Shown: positions 7,957 through 17,145, counted from the first letter of the stretch. The stretch is 64,000 nucleotides of DNA from JADKAC01 sp964492065 (GCA_964492065.1 CAZBHH010000005.1:62001-126000), one strand, 5' to 3'. Numbers and translations: made by a program. The notes: a model not told the origin generated them from the letters alone.

Positions 7957-9261
7957 ATGCATTTTAAGAAACTCCTCCTAAGCCTGGGGATATGTGTATT
8001 CTTCCCAATGGTATCCTTTGCCGCTTCCGGCGAATCTGCCTCCGAAGGGATATCCGTATTAGGCATCAGATTAGAGTTTATATTTTTTGCCCTCACCCTG
8101 CTGGGTGTAGCCGTATTTCACCACCGCACATTGCAGGTGGCGCTTATCGGTTTGACCAGTGTATTGCTACTGCGCATCTTCAGTACCGATTTCAGCGTGG
8201 TGGAGCTCATGCACCACGAATGGCAAATACTGGTTAACCTGCTCGGTTTATTGCTTGGCTTTGCAGTATTAGCAAAACATTTTGAAGAATCCGGTGTGCC
8301 CGACAACCTCCCGAAGATATTGCCCGGCGGATGGATGGGTTGTTTTGTATTGCTGGTATTCGTATTTATCATGTCCATGTTCCTCGACAATATCGCAGCC
8401 GCTTTAATCGGTGGATCCATTGGCCTGGTAATATTCCGCGGCAATGTGCATATCGGTTACCTGGCAGCCATTGTCGCCGCCAGTAATGCCGGCGGTGCGG
8501 GTTCGGTAGTAGGTGATACCACCACCACCATGATGTGGATTGACGGTGTGGATCTGACATGGGTGCTTCCCGCATTTATCGGTTCGGTACCCGCTCTGTT
8601 CTTTTTTGGATACTTCGCCTCTAAACAACAATTTAAACTGCAACCGATCATAAAAGACCAGTTAACTGAGAAAAAAACGGTTGACTATAAGAAATTGCTG
8701 GTGTGTATCCTGATTTTAGTGGGGGCCGTAGCAACGAATATCTTACTCGATTTTCCCGCTGCGGGTGTGTGGGCAGCCATTTTACTGGGCGCTTTGTTTA
8801 CCAAAACACCATGGAAAGAAATTCCATCCGCTGTGCCCGGTACGGTATTTCTCCTTGCATTGGTGCTTTGCGCCAGTATGATGCCGGTGGACACCCTGCC
8901 GGATGCCTCCTGGCAAACCGCTTTTGCCATGGGTTTCATCTCTTCCGTATTCGACAATATTCCGCTGACGAAACTCGCATTGGTACAGGGCGGGTACGAC
9001 TGGGGTGTATTGGCTTATGCGGTTGGTTATGGCGGCAGTATGATTTGGTTCGGCTCATCAGCCGGCGTTGCCATTTCCAATTTATACGCCCGTGCCAAGT
9101 CGGTTCCCAACTGGGTGAAAGGCGGCTGGCATGTCATTGTCGGCTATATCATCGGTTTCGCTTTCCTCATGTTGATAGAGGGATGGCAGCCGCATGCACC
9201 GCATAAAAATTACGATAATACACCGCAGACGGAACAGGTAGATGCCGGGAGTATGCATTGA
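7957..9261 (+). CDS. NhaD/ArsB-superfamily ion transporter, copy 2
   Basis: A 434-residue paralogue of the preceding gene, collinear over its whole length. The EHEWQIL.NL.GLL.GFAVLAKHFEESGVPD block, both FDN/LDN motifs and GSVVGDTTTTMMWIDG are all conserved. The central loop (residues about 230-250) and the histidine-rich C-terminus differ most, as expected of a tandem duplicate that has diverged. A weak promoter-like TAACTTCG lies at about 7918, so it could have its own promoter as well as readthrough from copy 1. The following sigma-factor gene starts 85 bases downstream. Confidence 0.75.
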   Translation: MHFKKLLLSLGICVFFPMVSFAASGESASEGISVLGIRLEFIFFALTLLGVAVFHHRTLQVALIGLTSVLLLRIFSTDFSVVELMHHEWQILVNLLGLLLGFAVLAKHFEESGVPDNLPKILPGGWMGCFVLLVFVFIMSMFLDNIAAALIGGSIGLVIFRGNVHIGYLAAIVAASNAGGAGSVVGDTTTTMMWIDGVDLTWVLPAFIGSVPALFFFGYFASKQQFKLQPIIKDQLTEKKTVDYKKLLVCILILVGAVATNILLDFPAAGVWAAILLGALFTKTPWKEIPSAVPGTVFLLALVLCASMMPVDTLPDASWQTAFAMGFISSVFDNIPLTKLALVQGGYDWGVLAYAVGYGGSMIWFGSSAGVAISNLYARAKSVPNWVKGGWHVIVGYIIGFAFLMLIEGWQPHAPHKNYDNTPQTEQVDAGSMH

Positions 9262-9346
9262 GGATTTTTCTCTGTTGCATTCAAAATCTTATCTTTATAA
9301 GTATAAACGGGTAATTGAACGCCGTTAATAAATCAAATTTCCGGGT

Positions 9347-9946
9347 TTGAAGTTTCTGCGGTCAAAAAATACAATTCTGGTAGATGATGAAATCCTGGTG
9401 GCGGAATACCGCCAGTCCGGCGATAACAAGCTTTTGGGCGAATTATTCAAACGCTATGTCCACCTGGTGTTTGGTGTCAGTATGCAATACCTGAAGAACG
9501 AAGCCGAGGCGCAGGACATGACGATGTTCGTCTTCGAAAAACTCATGTCGGACTTGAAAAATCACCAGGTGAGCAATTTTAAATCCTGGTTGTACATGGT
9601 TACAAAGAACCAGTGCCTCATGCATTTGCGCAAAGGTAAACACGTGAATATCGTCGAGTTTGACCCCGGAAAAAATACCGAAGATGAAAATAATGATATG
9701 GATTTTGCTGCCGAAGAGCATCTTGATGAGGCACAGGAAAAGGAAATGAACCTGGAGTTGTTGGAACTGGGTTTAAAGGAGTTGAATGTAGAGCAAAAGA
9801 CTTGTGTTGAGCTATTTTACCTTAAGAACAAAAGCTATCAGGAGATTGCAGAGTTAACCGGCTACGAATTGTCAAAGGTGAAGAGTTACATACAAAACGG
9901 GAAGCGCAACTTGAAAATTTTTATGGATAAGAACAATGCTGGATAA
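9347..9946 (+). CDS. ECF-type RNA polymerase sigma factor
   Basis: A 199-residue sigma-70 family protein with region 2 (LFKRYVHLVFGVSMQYLKNEAEAQDMTM...FEKL) and region 4 (LGLKELNVEQKTCVELFYLKNKSYQEIAELTGYELSKVKSYI), joined by an acidic linker. The start is TTG at 9347; no ATG precedes region 2. Its last 11 bases overlap the next gene, which encodes a membrane protein with a small cytoplasmic N-terminus. That arrangement is typical of a cotranscribed sigma factor and its antagonist. The stimulus is unknown. Confidence 0.85.
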   Translation: MKFLRSKNTILVDDEILVAEYRQSGDNKLLGELFKRYVHLVFGVSMQYLKNEAEAQDMTMFVFEKLMSDLKNHQVSNFKSWLYMVTKNQCLMHLRKGKHVNIVEFDPGKNTEDENNDMDFAAEEHLDEAQEKEMNLELLELGLKELNVEQKTCVELFYLKNKSYQEIAELTGYELSKVKSYIQNGKRNLKIFMDKNNAG

Positions 9947-10958
9947 GTACTACCATACAAAGGATATTTATTACACCCGGGAGAAAATGCTCGCATACAT
10001 GCGGGACGAACTGCCGGATTTTGAAAAGCGGGCATTTGAAAAACTGCTGGAAGAAGACGAATTCCTGCGGGATGCATATGCGGGGCTCAAAATGCAATCT
10101 ATCAGGGAAAACAATAAGGTATTTGAAAAAATTGAATCGGATATCGATATCATCACAGGTGCGAAAAAACCACGCATCCTCAATCTGAATACTCGCACAC
10201 TCGCCGTTGCTGCAATGTTTATCATCTTTTTAACCGTTTCGTTTTTCATCATCAATCAACTCAACAAATCGCAGCAGCAAAAAATAGCAGGTGTACAGGC
10301 AGAAGAATACCCTCGTCCGGCATTAGACGCCAAAAAGTCCGACTCTTTACTGCATGAAACTTTGACTGAGGTCAGTGCACCACCATCTGAACAGGTGGCA
10401 GTTATAACTCAGGAACCGGTAAATGAGGCTTTGGAAACCCGGGATGATTACCGGGAGGACACAAATGCTACTACTGCCGCCTCAGAATTGCGACTGACGG
10501 AAAAGGAAGAAATGAAAGAGGGTACGGTTACCCGGGATACAGAACTGCTGGAAGATGCAACAATTGTAACCAAAGCAGAGGACGAGGAATCAGATGTCCA
10601 TCAAAAATCAGAAGTGGCCAAACCCGCGAATGCCGGTGCAACGGAAGTTCGCATTGAGGTGGAAAAAATGCCAGAATTTCCGGGTGGAGAGCAGGCCTTG
10701 TACGAATTTTTGGCAAAAAATATCAAATACCCGGCGCTGGCGAGAGAAAATGGAGTGGAAGGCACTGTTTATGTGAAGTTCCTGGTAGATGCAAAGGGGA
10801 AAATAAGCGACGTATCTCTGATGAAAGGGATTGGTTCGGGATGTGATGAAGAAGCAATCCGGGTAGTACAGAAAATGCCCCGCTGGAGCCCGGGAACGCT
10901 GAGAGGAGAGCCGGTGGACGTGTATTACACGCTCCCCGTTAAGTTCAAACTGATGTGA
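9936..10958 (+). CDS. Putative membrane anti-sigma factor with C-terminal TonB domain
   Basis: 340 residues. Residues 1 to about 85 are an acidic cytoplasmic region (MLAYMRDELPDFEKRAFEKL) resembling the start of Bacteroidota anti-sigma proteins. One membrane span (TLAVAAMFIIFLTVSFFII) follows at about 88-107. Next comes a low-complexity periplasmic linker of about 130 residues. The last roughly 95 residues form a TonB C-terminal domain (MPEFPGGEQALYEFLAKNIKYP...GVEGTVYVKFLVDAKGKI). It overlaps the sigma gene by 11 bases, implying translational coupling. The anti-sigma role is inferred from context; the TonB fold is recognised directly. The domain is more likely a BlaR/TonB-like stress or envelope sensor than an energy transducer. 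Confidence 0.7.
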   Translation: MLDKYYHTKDIYYTREKMLAYMRDELPDFEKRAFEKLLEEDEFLRDAYAGLKMQSIRENNKVFEKIESDIDIITGAKKPRILNLNTRTLAVAAMFIIFLTVSFFIINQLNKSQQQKIAGVQAEEYPRPALDAKKSDSLLHETLTEVSAPPSEQVAVITQEPVNEALETRDDYREDTNATTAASELRLTEKEEMKEGTVTRDTELLEDATIVTKAEDEESDVHQKSEVAKPANAGATEVRIEVEKMPEFPGGEQALYEFLAKNIKYPALARENGVEGTVYVKFLVDAKGKISDVSLMKGIGSGCDEEAIRVVQKMPRWSPGTLRGEPVDVYYTLPVKFKLM

Positions 10959-10961
10959 TAA

Positions 10962-11216
10962 TTATGACTGCTCTATATTTCTGATTTGCGAGATAATGGA
11001 CAGGCGGAGTTTATCGGAACAGCATTTTTTCTGAAAGCTTTTGGACACAAATTCTTTGAATTCTTTTTCAATGCGGAAGTGCTGCAGGCAGGCCTGGCAT
11101 CTTTCGATGTCCATGATAAAATTCCGTTGTTCTTCATCATCCAGCTCTCCATCCAGAACCAGAAAAACTTTTTTTATGAAGTTTTTGCAATCGTGATCAG
11201 GTAAGGATTGCTTCAT
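10962..11216 (-). CDS. Small zinc anti-sigma-like protein
   Basis: An 84-residue soluble protein with HDC at residues 8-10 and CQAC near 40-43 followed by QHF, giving a set of Cys and His ligands like the ZAS/RsrA class of redox-sensing zinc anti-sigma factors. There is no membrane span. A second CC pair lies near residue 66. It begins two bases after the stop of the ECF sigma gene on the same strand, the usual order for a sigma factor and its antagonist. Its stop is 3 bases from that of the TonB-domain protein on the other strand. Confidence 0.7.
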   Translation of the reverse strand: MKQSLPDHDCKNFIKKVFLVLDGELDDEEQRNFIMDIERCQACLQHFRIEKEFKEFVSKSFQKKCCSDKLRLSIISQIRNIEQS

Positions 11217-11218
11217 AT

Positions 11219-11797
11219 TTAGCGATTTTCTTTATAACCTTCTTTCATTGCGTATTCCCTTAATTTTTCCTTCAGGAGGTTGCGTGCCCGGTGTAACCTC
11301 GATCTTACGGTGCCAATGGGTATATCAATAATTTTTGCAATTTCTTCATAAGAGAATTCTTCGATATCGCAAAGAAGAATTACGGTTCTGAAATCCACCG
11401 GCAGGTCGTTCAATGCTTTTGTCACTTCATCCCCGATCAGCCCCTGAAACATCTCCTGCCGCAGGTCAACTACCTGGACATTGGATTCGTCATCGGTTTC
11501 ACTATAATTTACCAAAGGATCAAAATCGACCTGTTTCGGCCGTTTAGATTTCCTGCGGTAATCATTGATAAAGCCGTTCTTCAGTATTTTAAAGAGCCAG
11601 GCCTTCGCATTGGTTCCCTGCTGGTATGAATCTATAAAGCGATAGGATTTTAAAAAAGTTTCCTGAACCAGGTCATTTGCATCATCTTCATTGTAGGTGA
11701 GGTGGAAGGCAAAGTTGTACAATGCGTCCAATTGAGGCAAAAATTCCTCTTCAAAAATTTTGTCCCGCTTCTTTTTTATCGGATCTTTTGTACCCAC
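11219..11797 (-). CDS. ECF sigma factor, SigR/RpoE-like
   Basis: 192 residues with sigma region 2 (FAFHLTYNEDDANDLVQETFLKSYRF then AKAWLFKILKNGFINDYRRKSK) and region 4 (YEEIAKIIDIPIGTVRSRLHRARNLLKEKL). The GTNAKAWLFKIL stretch is like the SigR/SigH oxidative-stress group, which pairs with RsrA-type zinc anti-sigma factors. The downstream 84-residue Cys protein fits that pairing. The start used is GTG at 11797; a near-match promoter TACTTTTA lies just upstream. Confidence 0.88.
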   Translation of the reverse strand: MGTKDPIKKKRDKIFEEEFLPQLDALYNFAFHLTYNEDDANDLVQETFLKSYRFIDSYQQGTNAKAWLFKILKNGFINDYRRKSKRPKQVDFDPLVNYSETDDESNVQVVDLRQEMFQGLIGDEVTKALNDLPVDFRTVILLCDIEEFSYEEIAKIIDIPIGTVRSRLHRARNLLKEKLREYAMKEGYKENR

Positions 11798-11871
11798 GAG
11801 TTAAAAGTAATATTTTTCAGTGTTACTGTAAATTATCACTTGGTTTTTTCTGTTAATTTGGCTCTGACAAA

Positions 11872-13113
11872 ATGCATATTGTAAACAGGGTATTGTATTA
11901 TTTTCCCCACCGGCATTTGTTTATTGCCGGCGTATTGGGCTTAATTGTAGGATTGGTAAGTTCCAAGGCCCTGCTGAGCATTTCGATGATGGTAATCGCC
12001 GGCAATGCCCTGTTGCACAACCGGGTGTTGGCAAATTTTAAGGCATGGCTTTCCGAGCCGGCCTCGCTGTTATTCCTGTTGTTTTTTGTCGCTTATCTCG
12101 CCAGCGGAATATATTCGGAAGACACGGGCTACTGGATGGAACGGTGCAGGATCAAATTGCCGTTTATTGCCCTGCCTTTCGGTTTTGCGGCCATCCGGCC
12201 TCCCGGGAAAGCGCTGATGCATCAGTTTCTCGCTTTTTTCGTCCTGGTGATAGGCGCCGCCGCCCTGTGGATGATGGTGAACTACCTCTCGGATTTTGCG
12301 CATCTCAACGAACTCATCAAAAAGGGGCAATCTATCCCCGCCCCGATGAATGAACACATCCGGTTCAGCCTGGAAATGGCGTTTGCCATAATCTGCGGCG
12401 GCTATTTAATTGCCGATACATCCAATCGGTTTGGGGCGGCTATTAAATGGATTCTGGGAGCCATTACGCTCTTTTTGCTGATTGCAATTCACGTATTCGC
12501 CGTGCGCAGCGGTATCATTGCGCTGTACGCCTCGCTCATTTGCATCATATTCATTTATATTATTACCAAAAAGAAAATTGTAACCGGAATTGCAATGATT
12601 ATCGCATTCTTTGTATTGGCATGGGCATCGCTTCAATTTATTCCATCGCTGGCGAATAAATTCGGATACTTCAGATATGAGTTGCAGATGATACGCAATC
12701 ATGAAATCAAAGCGGAACACAGCGACGCTCAGCGATTGGTAAGCATGGAGTTGGGAATGGCCATCGTGCAGCAACACTGGTTGTCAGGCGTCGGCGCCGG
12801 CGATATTAAATCGGAAATGCAAACACAATACGATATGAAATATCCCGGGAAGCATTTTGCGGTTATGACACCGCACAACCAGTTTATCTATGTATGGGCG
12901 TGCACGGGATTATTCGGATTTTTGATATTCATCGCTGCTTTTTTTTACCCGTTAATAGCCATCGGATTAAAAAATAATATTTTGCTGATCGCATTTACGA
13001 TAACAACCCTGGTTTCTTTAATGACCGAGCATCCGTTTGAAATTCAGTTAGGCACTGCATTTTATATGTTGTTTATCGCCTTATTCCTGAGCCATAAAAA
13101 ATCAAAAGTGTAA
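11872..13113 (+). CDS. O-antigen ligase family membrane protein (Wzy_C)
   Basis: A 413-residue polytopic membrane protein with about 10-12 hydrophobic segments. It has a large periplasmic loop between residues about 245 and 340 (LANKFGYFRYELQMIRNHEIKAEHSDAQRLV...HWLSGVGAGDI...TPHNQFIYVWACTGLFG). The WLSGVGAGD and PHNQF pattern is characteristic of the WaaL/Wzy_C group, which joins or polymerises surface polysaccharide at the periplasmic face. Whether it ligates or polymerises cannot be told from sequence. A glycosyltransferase follows 3 bases later, supporting a role in surface glycan assembly. Confidence 0.8.
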   Translation: MHIVNRVLYYFPHRHLFIAGVLGLIVGLVSSKALLSISMMVIAGNALLHNRVLANFKAWLSEPASLLFLLFFVAYLASGIYSEDTGYWMERCRIKLPFIALPFGFAAIRPPGKALMHQFLAFFVLVIGAAALWMMVNYLSDFAHLNELIKKGQSIPAPMNEHIRFSLEMAFAIICGGYLIADTSNRFGAAIKWILGAITLFLLIAIHVFAVRSGIIALYASLICIIFIYIITKKKIVTGIAMIIAFFVLAWASLQFIPSLANKFGYFRYELQMIRNHEIKAEHSDAQRLVSMELGMAIVQQHWLSGVGAGDIKSEMQTQYDMKYPGKHFAVMTPHNQFIYVWACTGLFGFLIFIAAFFYPLIAIGLKNNILLIAFTITTLVSLMTEHPFEIQLGTAFYMLFIALFLSHKKSKV

Positions 13114-13116
13114 TAC

Positions 13117-13881
13117 ATGCAAAGAGTAACAGCGATAATTACCTGCTTTAATGAAGAGCAGCACATTGAGGCGGTTTTGGAATCGGTGGCGTGGTGTAAT
13201 GAAATCATTGTCGTGGATTCGTTCAGCACGGATTCTACGGTAGAAAAAGCGCAGCGCTTTCATGCCCGTATTTTACAACACGCCTATGAAAGTCCGGCCA
13301 GGCAAAAAAACTGGGTGATACCACAGGCAGCCAACGAGTGGATATTGCTGCTGGATGCGGATGAAAGAGTGACGCCGGAATTAAAAAATGAAATAATAAG
13401 TGTATTGTCCCAGGATGCGATTGCCTGTGACGGATTCTGGATATACCGCCGCAATCATTTCATGGGCAAAGAAATTAAATTCAGCGGCTGGCAAAGAGAT
13501 AAGGTGATACGATTATTTCGCCGCGATACCTGCAGGTATAGAGATGTAGAAGTACATGAAGAAATCGAGACTGCCGGCAGGGTGGGTAAACTCGAGAATA
13601 AAATGCTGCACTATACGTTTACGGATTTGGAACAGTATCTCGTAAAATGGAATCGCTACTCGGGAATGTCGGCAATAGATTATTCAAAAAAGACGCCCAA
13701 ACTCAACCTGTTTCACTTCGCAGTTAAACCCGCCTTTCGGTTTTTCAAACACTATATCATTGACCTGGGATTTCTCGACGGATACCCGGGGTTTATTATC
13801 AGTAAACTCGCAGCGGAAGGCGTGTTTTTCAGGTATATGAAATTGTATGAACTCAGGCGCAGAAAAAATCCTAACTCTTAA
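13117..13881 (+). CDS. Family 2 glycosyltransferase, WaaE/KdtX-like
   Basis: A 254-residue cytoplasmic GT-A enzyme. The N-terminus has ITCFNEEQHIEAVLESV and VVDSFSTDSTVEKAQ (nucleotide-sugar binding). LLLDADERVTPELKNEI supplies the DxD-type metal site near residue 81. The overall pattern resembles LPS-core beta-1,4-glucosyltransferases of the WaaE type; the acceptor is unknown. It starts 3 bases after the ligase-family gene and its last 11 bases overlap the end of the convergent esterase gene. Confidence 0.85.
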   Translation: MQRVTAIITCFNEEQHIEAVLESVAWCNEIIVVDSFSTDSTVEKAQRFHARILQHAYESPARQKNWVIPQAANEWILLLDADERVTPELKNEIISVLSQDAIACDGFWIYRRNHFMGKEIKFSGWQRDKVIRLFRRDTCRYRDVEVHEEIETAGRVGKLENKMLHYTFTDLEQYLVKWNRYSGMSAIDYSKKTPKLNLFHFAVKPAFRFFKHYIIDLGFLDGYPGFIISKLAAEGVFFRYMKLYELRRRKNPNS

Positions 13882-15199
13882 TGAGCGGTATCTTCCAAAC
13901 CTTACTGCTCCATTGAACGAGGAGTATATAATATCCATTTGCCAACCCGGCATCGCCGACATCTATAACAAGCCTGGAATTCAGCCTTTCCACATGAAAG
14001 GTGCGATACATCACTTGCTGACCTAATACATTAAATAACTGCACCTGCAAATCGCCGCTTGTCTTTACCAGTACACTTATATTGAATTGGTCGTGAAACG
14101 GATTCGGAGCTATATTGTACACTTCGATTCTCAGTGGTTTGCATTCTGTATCGATGATGCGGTACACCTCCCGGGTGGCAGTGGTGTTGCAAAGTATTTC
14201 CTTAAAGAACACAGACGTATAAGTAAACGCAGTGTCGTAACCGGCGGCTTCGTGCCCCAGACCTGCATTGGTATATAGCCAATAGGGGATATTGCGTGCG
14301 TCAAATGCATCGGCTAAACTGCGTGAGCCGTGAAAAAACAAATAGGAGTTGGGCGAAGTGCAATTGTATAACGGGCCGGTGGTATAAGGGACTATGGAAT
14401 CGCAGGTGCCGTGAAAAAAAATAGTGGGGATAACAGCATTGTCAAACAGTGTGGTGGTATCCGTTCCGGCCGCCATAGCCATGATGCCCCTAATAGCAAT
14501 CGCATGATTGAAATACGCATTGGTCGAACTGTCTATTGAACCCAGCGCTTCGTATTGATAGGGATAAAAATTTTCCTGTTTCGCATAGGCGGCATTTAAA
14601 ATCAGGGTACTCCCGACGCTGTTACCCGCCAGGAAGATGTAATTGGTATCAATGGAATATGTATCGCTGTATTCCATCAGAAAACGGATAGCGGCTTTCG
14701 TATCCTGGATAGCCCGGTACATGGCGAGTTGCAGACTCAAGGTGTCGCCCAGGCAACCACCGGGATTATCCCATCCTAACCGGTAGTTGATAGAGGCGAA
14801 TACATACCCCCTTTGGGAAAATCGTTTTCCCAGGAAATCTGAAAACAGCGATTCCTTTGAACCCCCCACTAATCCGCCGCCGTGAACAAATAAAATCAGC
14901 GGTTTTTTTTCCAAAGTATCCTCAGAAGGCAGTGGGCGGAAAATATCCAATGTGAGAATTTGTTCTGCTCCGGAATAATCAACCGCAGAACCGTACTGTA
15001 TTCCAATGAGTTTTTCGGTTTGTGTGCTGTCAAAAATTGCCGTATCGAATCTGCCGTCCATACAGTATTCCTGTGCCAGAGCCTGAGTGGCTGCGAAACA
15101 AATAGCCACCAGGGCCCAACCACACTGTTTTAAAATACGTGTTACTACATGCCGGTAAAATATTAAATTCATCCACTTATAAAATGCCGCACAACACAT
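13871..15199 (-). CDS. Secreted alpha/beta-hydrolase (esterase) with type IX sorting domain
   Basis: 442 residues. The start overlaps the nadB stop as TGATG, suggesting translational coupling; an internal ATG at residue 10 would give a neater signal peptide (ALVAICFAATQALA). The hydrolase core has the oxyanion motif VHGGG near residue 109 and the nucleophile elbow GNSVG near residue 194, with a likely catalytic His in GLGHEAAG. The last roughly 80 residues (IAPNPFHDQFNISV to the Lys-Ser end) are a Por-type C-terminal domain for type IX export. It is likely surface-exposed or released; the substrate is unknown. Why it is coupled to nadB is unclear. Confidence 0.85.
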   Translation of the reverse strand: MCCAAFYKWMNLIFYRHVVTRILKQCGWALVAICFAATQALAQEYCMDGRFDTAIFDSTQTEKLIGIQYGSAVDYSGAEQILTLDIFRPLPSEDTLEKKPLILFVHGGGLVGGSKESLFSDFLGKRFSQRGYVFASINYRLGWDNPGGCLGDTLSLQLAMYRAIQDTKAAIRFLMEYSDTYSIDTNYIFLAGNSVGSTLILNAAYAKQENFYPYQYEALGSIDSSTNAYFNHAIAIRGIMAMAAGTDTTTLFDNAVIPTIFFHGTCDSIVPYTTGPLYNCTSPNSYLFFHGSRSLADAFDARNIPYWLYTNAGLGHEAAGYDTAFTYTSVFFKEILCNTTATREVYRIIDTECKPLRIEVYNIAPNPFHDQFNISVLVKTSGDLQVQLFNVLGQQVMYRTFHVERLNSRLVIDVGDAGLANGYYILLVQWSSKVWKIPLIKS

Positions 15200-16797
15200 C
15201 AGAATAAAATATTTTCAGGCCATTTACTTTTGGCCGGATAGTCTGTCGTATAATGCAAACCCCTGCTTTCATGTCTTGCTTTTGCGCCACGTGTAATTAC
15301 AAAGCCCAGGGTAATCAAATTTCTCAATTCACATAACTGCGGAGAGATGGAGGTGGATTCATACAGTGTTTCGGCTTCGTCGTAGAGCAAATGCAGGCGT
15401 TTCAGCGCCCGCTCCAGGCGCTCGTTGCTGCGCACGATGCCGACATAGTTCGTCATTATTTCCTTGAGTTCGCGGATACTCTGGGTAATCAGTACCATTT
15501 CTTTCGGATCTGTAGTGCCCTCTGCATTCCAGTCGGGGATACCTTCGGTAAATCCAATGTTGTCGATGCGCTCCGCCGCATGTAAATAAATGCGGTGGGC
15601 AAATACCAATGCTTCCAGCAGGGAGTTGGAAGCGAGCCTGTTGGCGCCGTGCAAGCCGGTACAGGTACATTCGCCGCATGCGTATAAATTCCGGATACTC
15701 GACTGGCCATGGGCGTCGGTTAAAATGCCGCCGCACATATAATGAGCTGCCGGCACAACGGGTATCCAATCTTTGGTTATATCAATGCCGATTTGTAAAC
15801 AATGCGCATAAATATTCGGGAAATGCGAATGGATTTCTTCAATCGCAATAACGGTACAATCTAAAAACACGTGGTCCTCGCCCCTTGTCTTCATTTCGTT
15901 GTCGATAGCCCTGGCGACGATATCCCGCGGGGCAAGGGATTTCATGGGATGATAGCGCTCCATAAACTCTGCGCCGTCTATGGTGCGCAGTATTGCGCCT
16001 GCGCCTCGGATTGCTTCCGTAATTAAAAAAGACGGTGTCACCCCGGGTTGGTAAAGACTGGTAGGGTGGAATTGTACGAACTCCATATTGGATAAGCGCC
16101 CTTTTGCCCGGTACACCATTGCCATGCCATCACCCGTTGCAATGATGGGGTTGGTAGTATTTTTATACACCTGGCCGGCGCCGCCGCTGGCCATAATTGT
16201 CAGCTTGCTCAGTATTTTTTCAATACTCTTTGTCTTCTTGTTGAGTACATAAACGCCGTAACAGGTTATATCCGGCGTATGGCGTGTAACAATATGGCCG
16301 AGGTGGTGCTGCGTGATGATATCGATAACAAAGTGATGCACCAGCACCTGGATATTCGGATGCGTTTCGAGCTCCGCTATGAGGGTATGTTCTATTTCTT
16401 TGCCGGTTATATCCTTGTGATGCAATACCCGGTGAGCACTATGGCCGCCTTCTCTGCCGAGCAGATAGTCGCCGCTGGCGCTTTTGTCGAAATCCGCCCC
16501 CCAGTTGATTATTTCCCGCACACGTTCAGGCCCCTCTTTTACCACTATTTCCACTATCTCCCGATTACACAAACCGTCGCCGGCTACCAGGGTATCTTCG
16601 ATATGTTTTTCATAACTGTCCAATTGGAAATTCCATACCGCAGCAATACCTCCCTGGGCGTATTTGGTATTGGTTTCATCTTCTTCGGCTTTGGTGATGA
16701 TGGTAATTGTTTTTTCCGGGAACCGGCGTGCGGTTTTCAGTGCAAAGGTGAGCCCGGCGATGCCGGAACCTATTACCAGGAAATCAGTTTGTATCAT
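15199..16797 (-). CDS. nadB: L-aspartate oxidase
   Basis: This FAD enzyme oxidises L-aspartate to iminoaspartate, the first step of de novo NAD synthesis. At 532 residues it has the usual length. It shows the FAD-binding GSGIAGL near residue 8, NTKYAQGGIAA, EGGHSAHRVLHHKDITG, FVQFHPTSLY and SLAPRDIVARAID, then the succinate dehydrogenase flavoprotein C-terminal domain. No nadA or nadC is nearby. A promoter-like TACCTTTA lies 6 bases before the ATG, one mismatch from the -7 consensus. Confidence 0.95.
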   Translation of the reverse strand: MIQTDFLVIGSGIAGLTFALKTARRFPEKTITIITKAEEDETNTKYAQGGIAAVWNFQLDSYEKHIEDTLVAGDGLCNREIVEIVVKEGPERVREIINWGADFDKSASGDYLLGREGGHSAHRVLHHKDITGKEIEHTLIAELETHPNIQVLVHHFVIDIITQHHLGHIVTRHTPDITCYGVYVLNKKTKSIEKILSKLTIMASGGAGQVYKNTTNPIIATGDGMAMVYRAKGRLSNMEFVQFHPTSLYQPGVTPSFLITEAIRGAGAILRTIDGAEFMERYHPMKSLAPRDIVARAIDNEMKTRGEDHVFLDCTVIAIEEIHSHFPNIYAHCLQIGIDITKDWIPVVPAAHYMCGGILTDAHGQSSIRNLYACGECTCTGLHGANRLASNSLLEALVFAHRIYLHAAERIDNIGFTEGIPDWNAEGTTDPKEMVLITQSIRELKEIMTNYVGIVRSNERLERALKRLHLLYDEAETLYESTSISPQLCELRNLITLGFVITRGAKARHESRGLHYTTDYPAKSKWPENILF

Positions 16798-16872
16798 AAG
16801 GCGTAAAGGTAGTAATTGATTTATGAGAGAATTGTTGAATCCTTTTCCGGAAAACAGCTATTTTTATTTATT

Positions 16873-17145
16873 ATGGTATATGCAGTAAAACTCCGGATTG
16901 AGGGAAAAGTTCAAGGGGTGTATTACCGGTATTCGGCCATGCAAAAAGCGCTGAGTCTGAACCTCTGCGGATGGGTGAAGAATAATGCCGACGGCACAGT
17001 GAGCGCACAGGTGCAGGGAGCTCAAGCATCGGTGGAATCGTTCATTGACTGGTGCCGGCAAGGGCCGCAGGATGCAAGGGTGGATCACGTCGAGATCGAC
17101 CAGTGTGCACCCGGTGATTTCACAGACTTTACAATTACCCGTTAA
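16873..17145 (+). CDS. acyP: Acylphosphatase
   Basis: A 90-residue protein of standard length that hydrolyses acyl phosphates. The catalytic signature is GKVQGVYYRYSAMQKA near residues 10-25 (GxVQGVxxR, with Arg binding phosphate), and the catalytic Asn is in GWVKNNADGTV. I use the ATG at 16873; an upstream in-frame start would add 19 residues absent from the family. Its last four bases overlap the end of the convergent DUF3109 gene. Confidence 0.92.
   Translation: MVYAVKLRIEGKVQGVYYRYSAMQKALSLNLCGWVKNNADGTVSAQVQGAQASVESFIDWCRQGPQDARVDHVEIDQCAPGDFTDFTITR

Noticed and set aside
8703..9206. 167-residue open frame inside the second NhaD-like gene
   Set aside because: An alternative-frame shadow of a membrane-protein gene, Arg/Gly/Cys-rich and without a recognisable domain.
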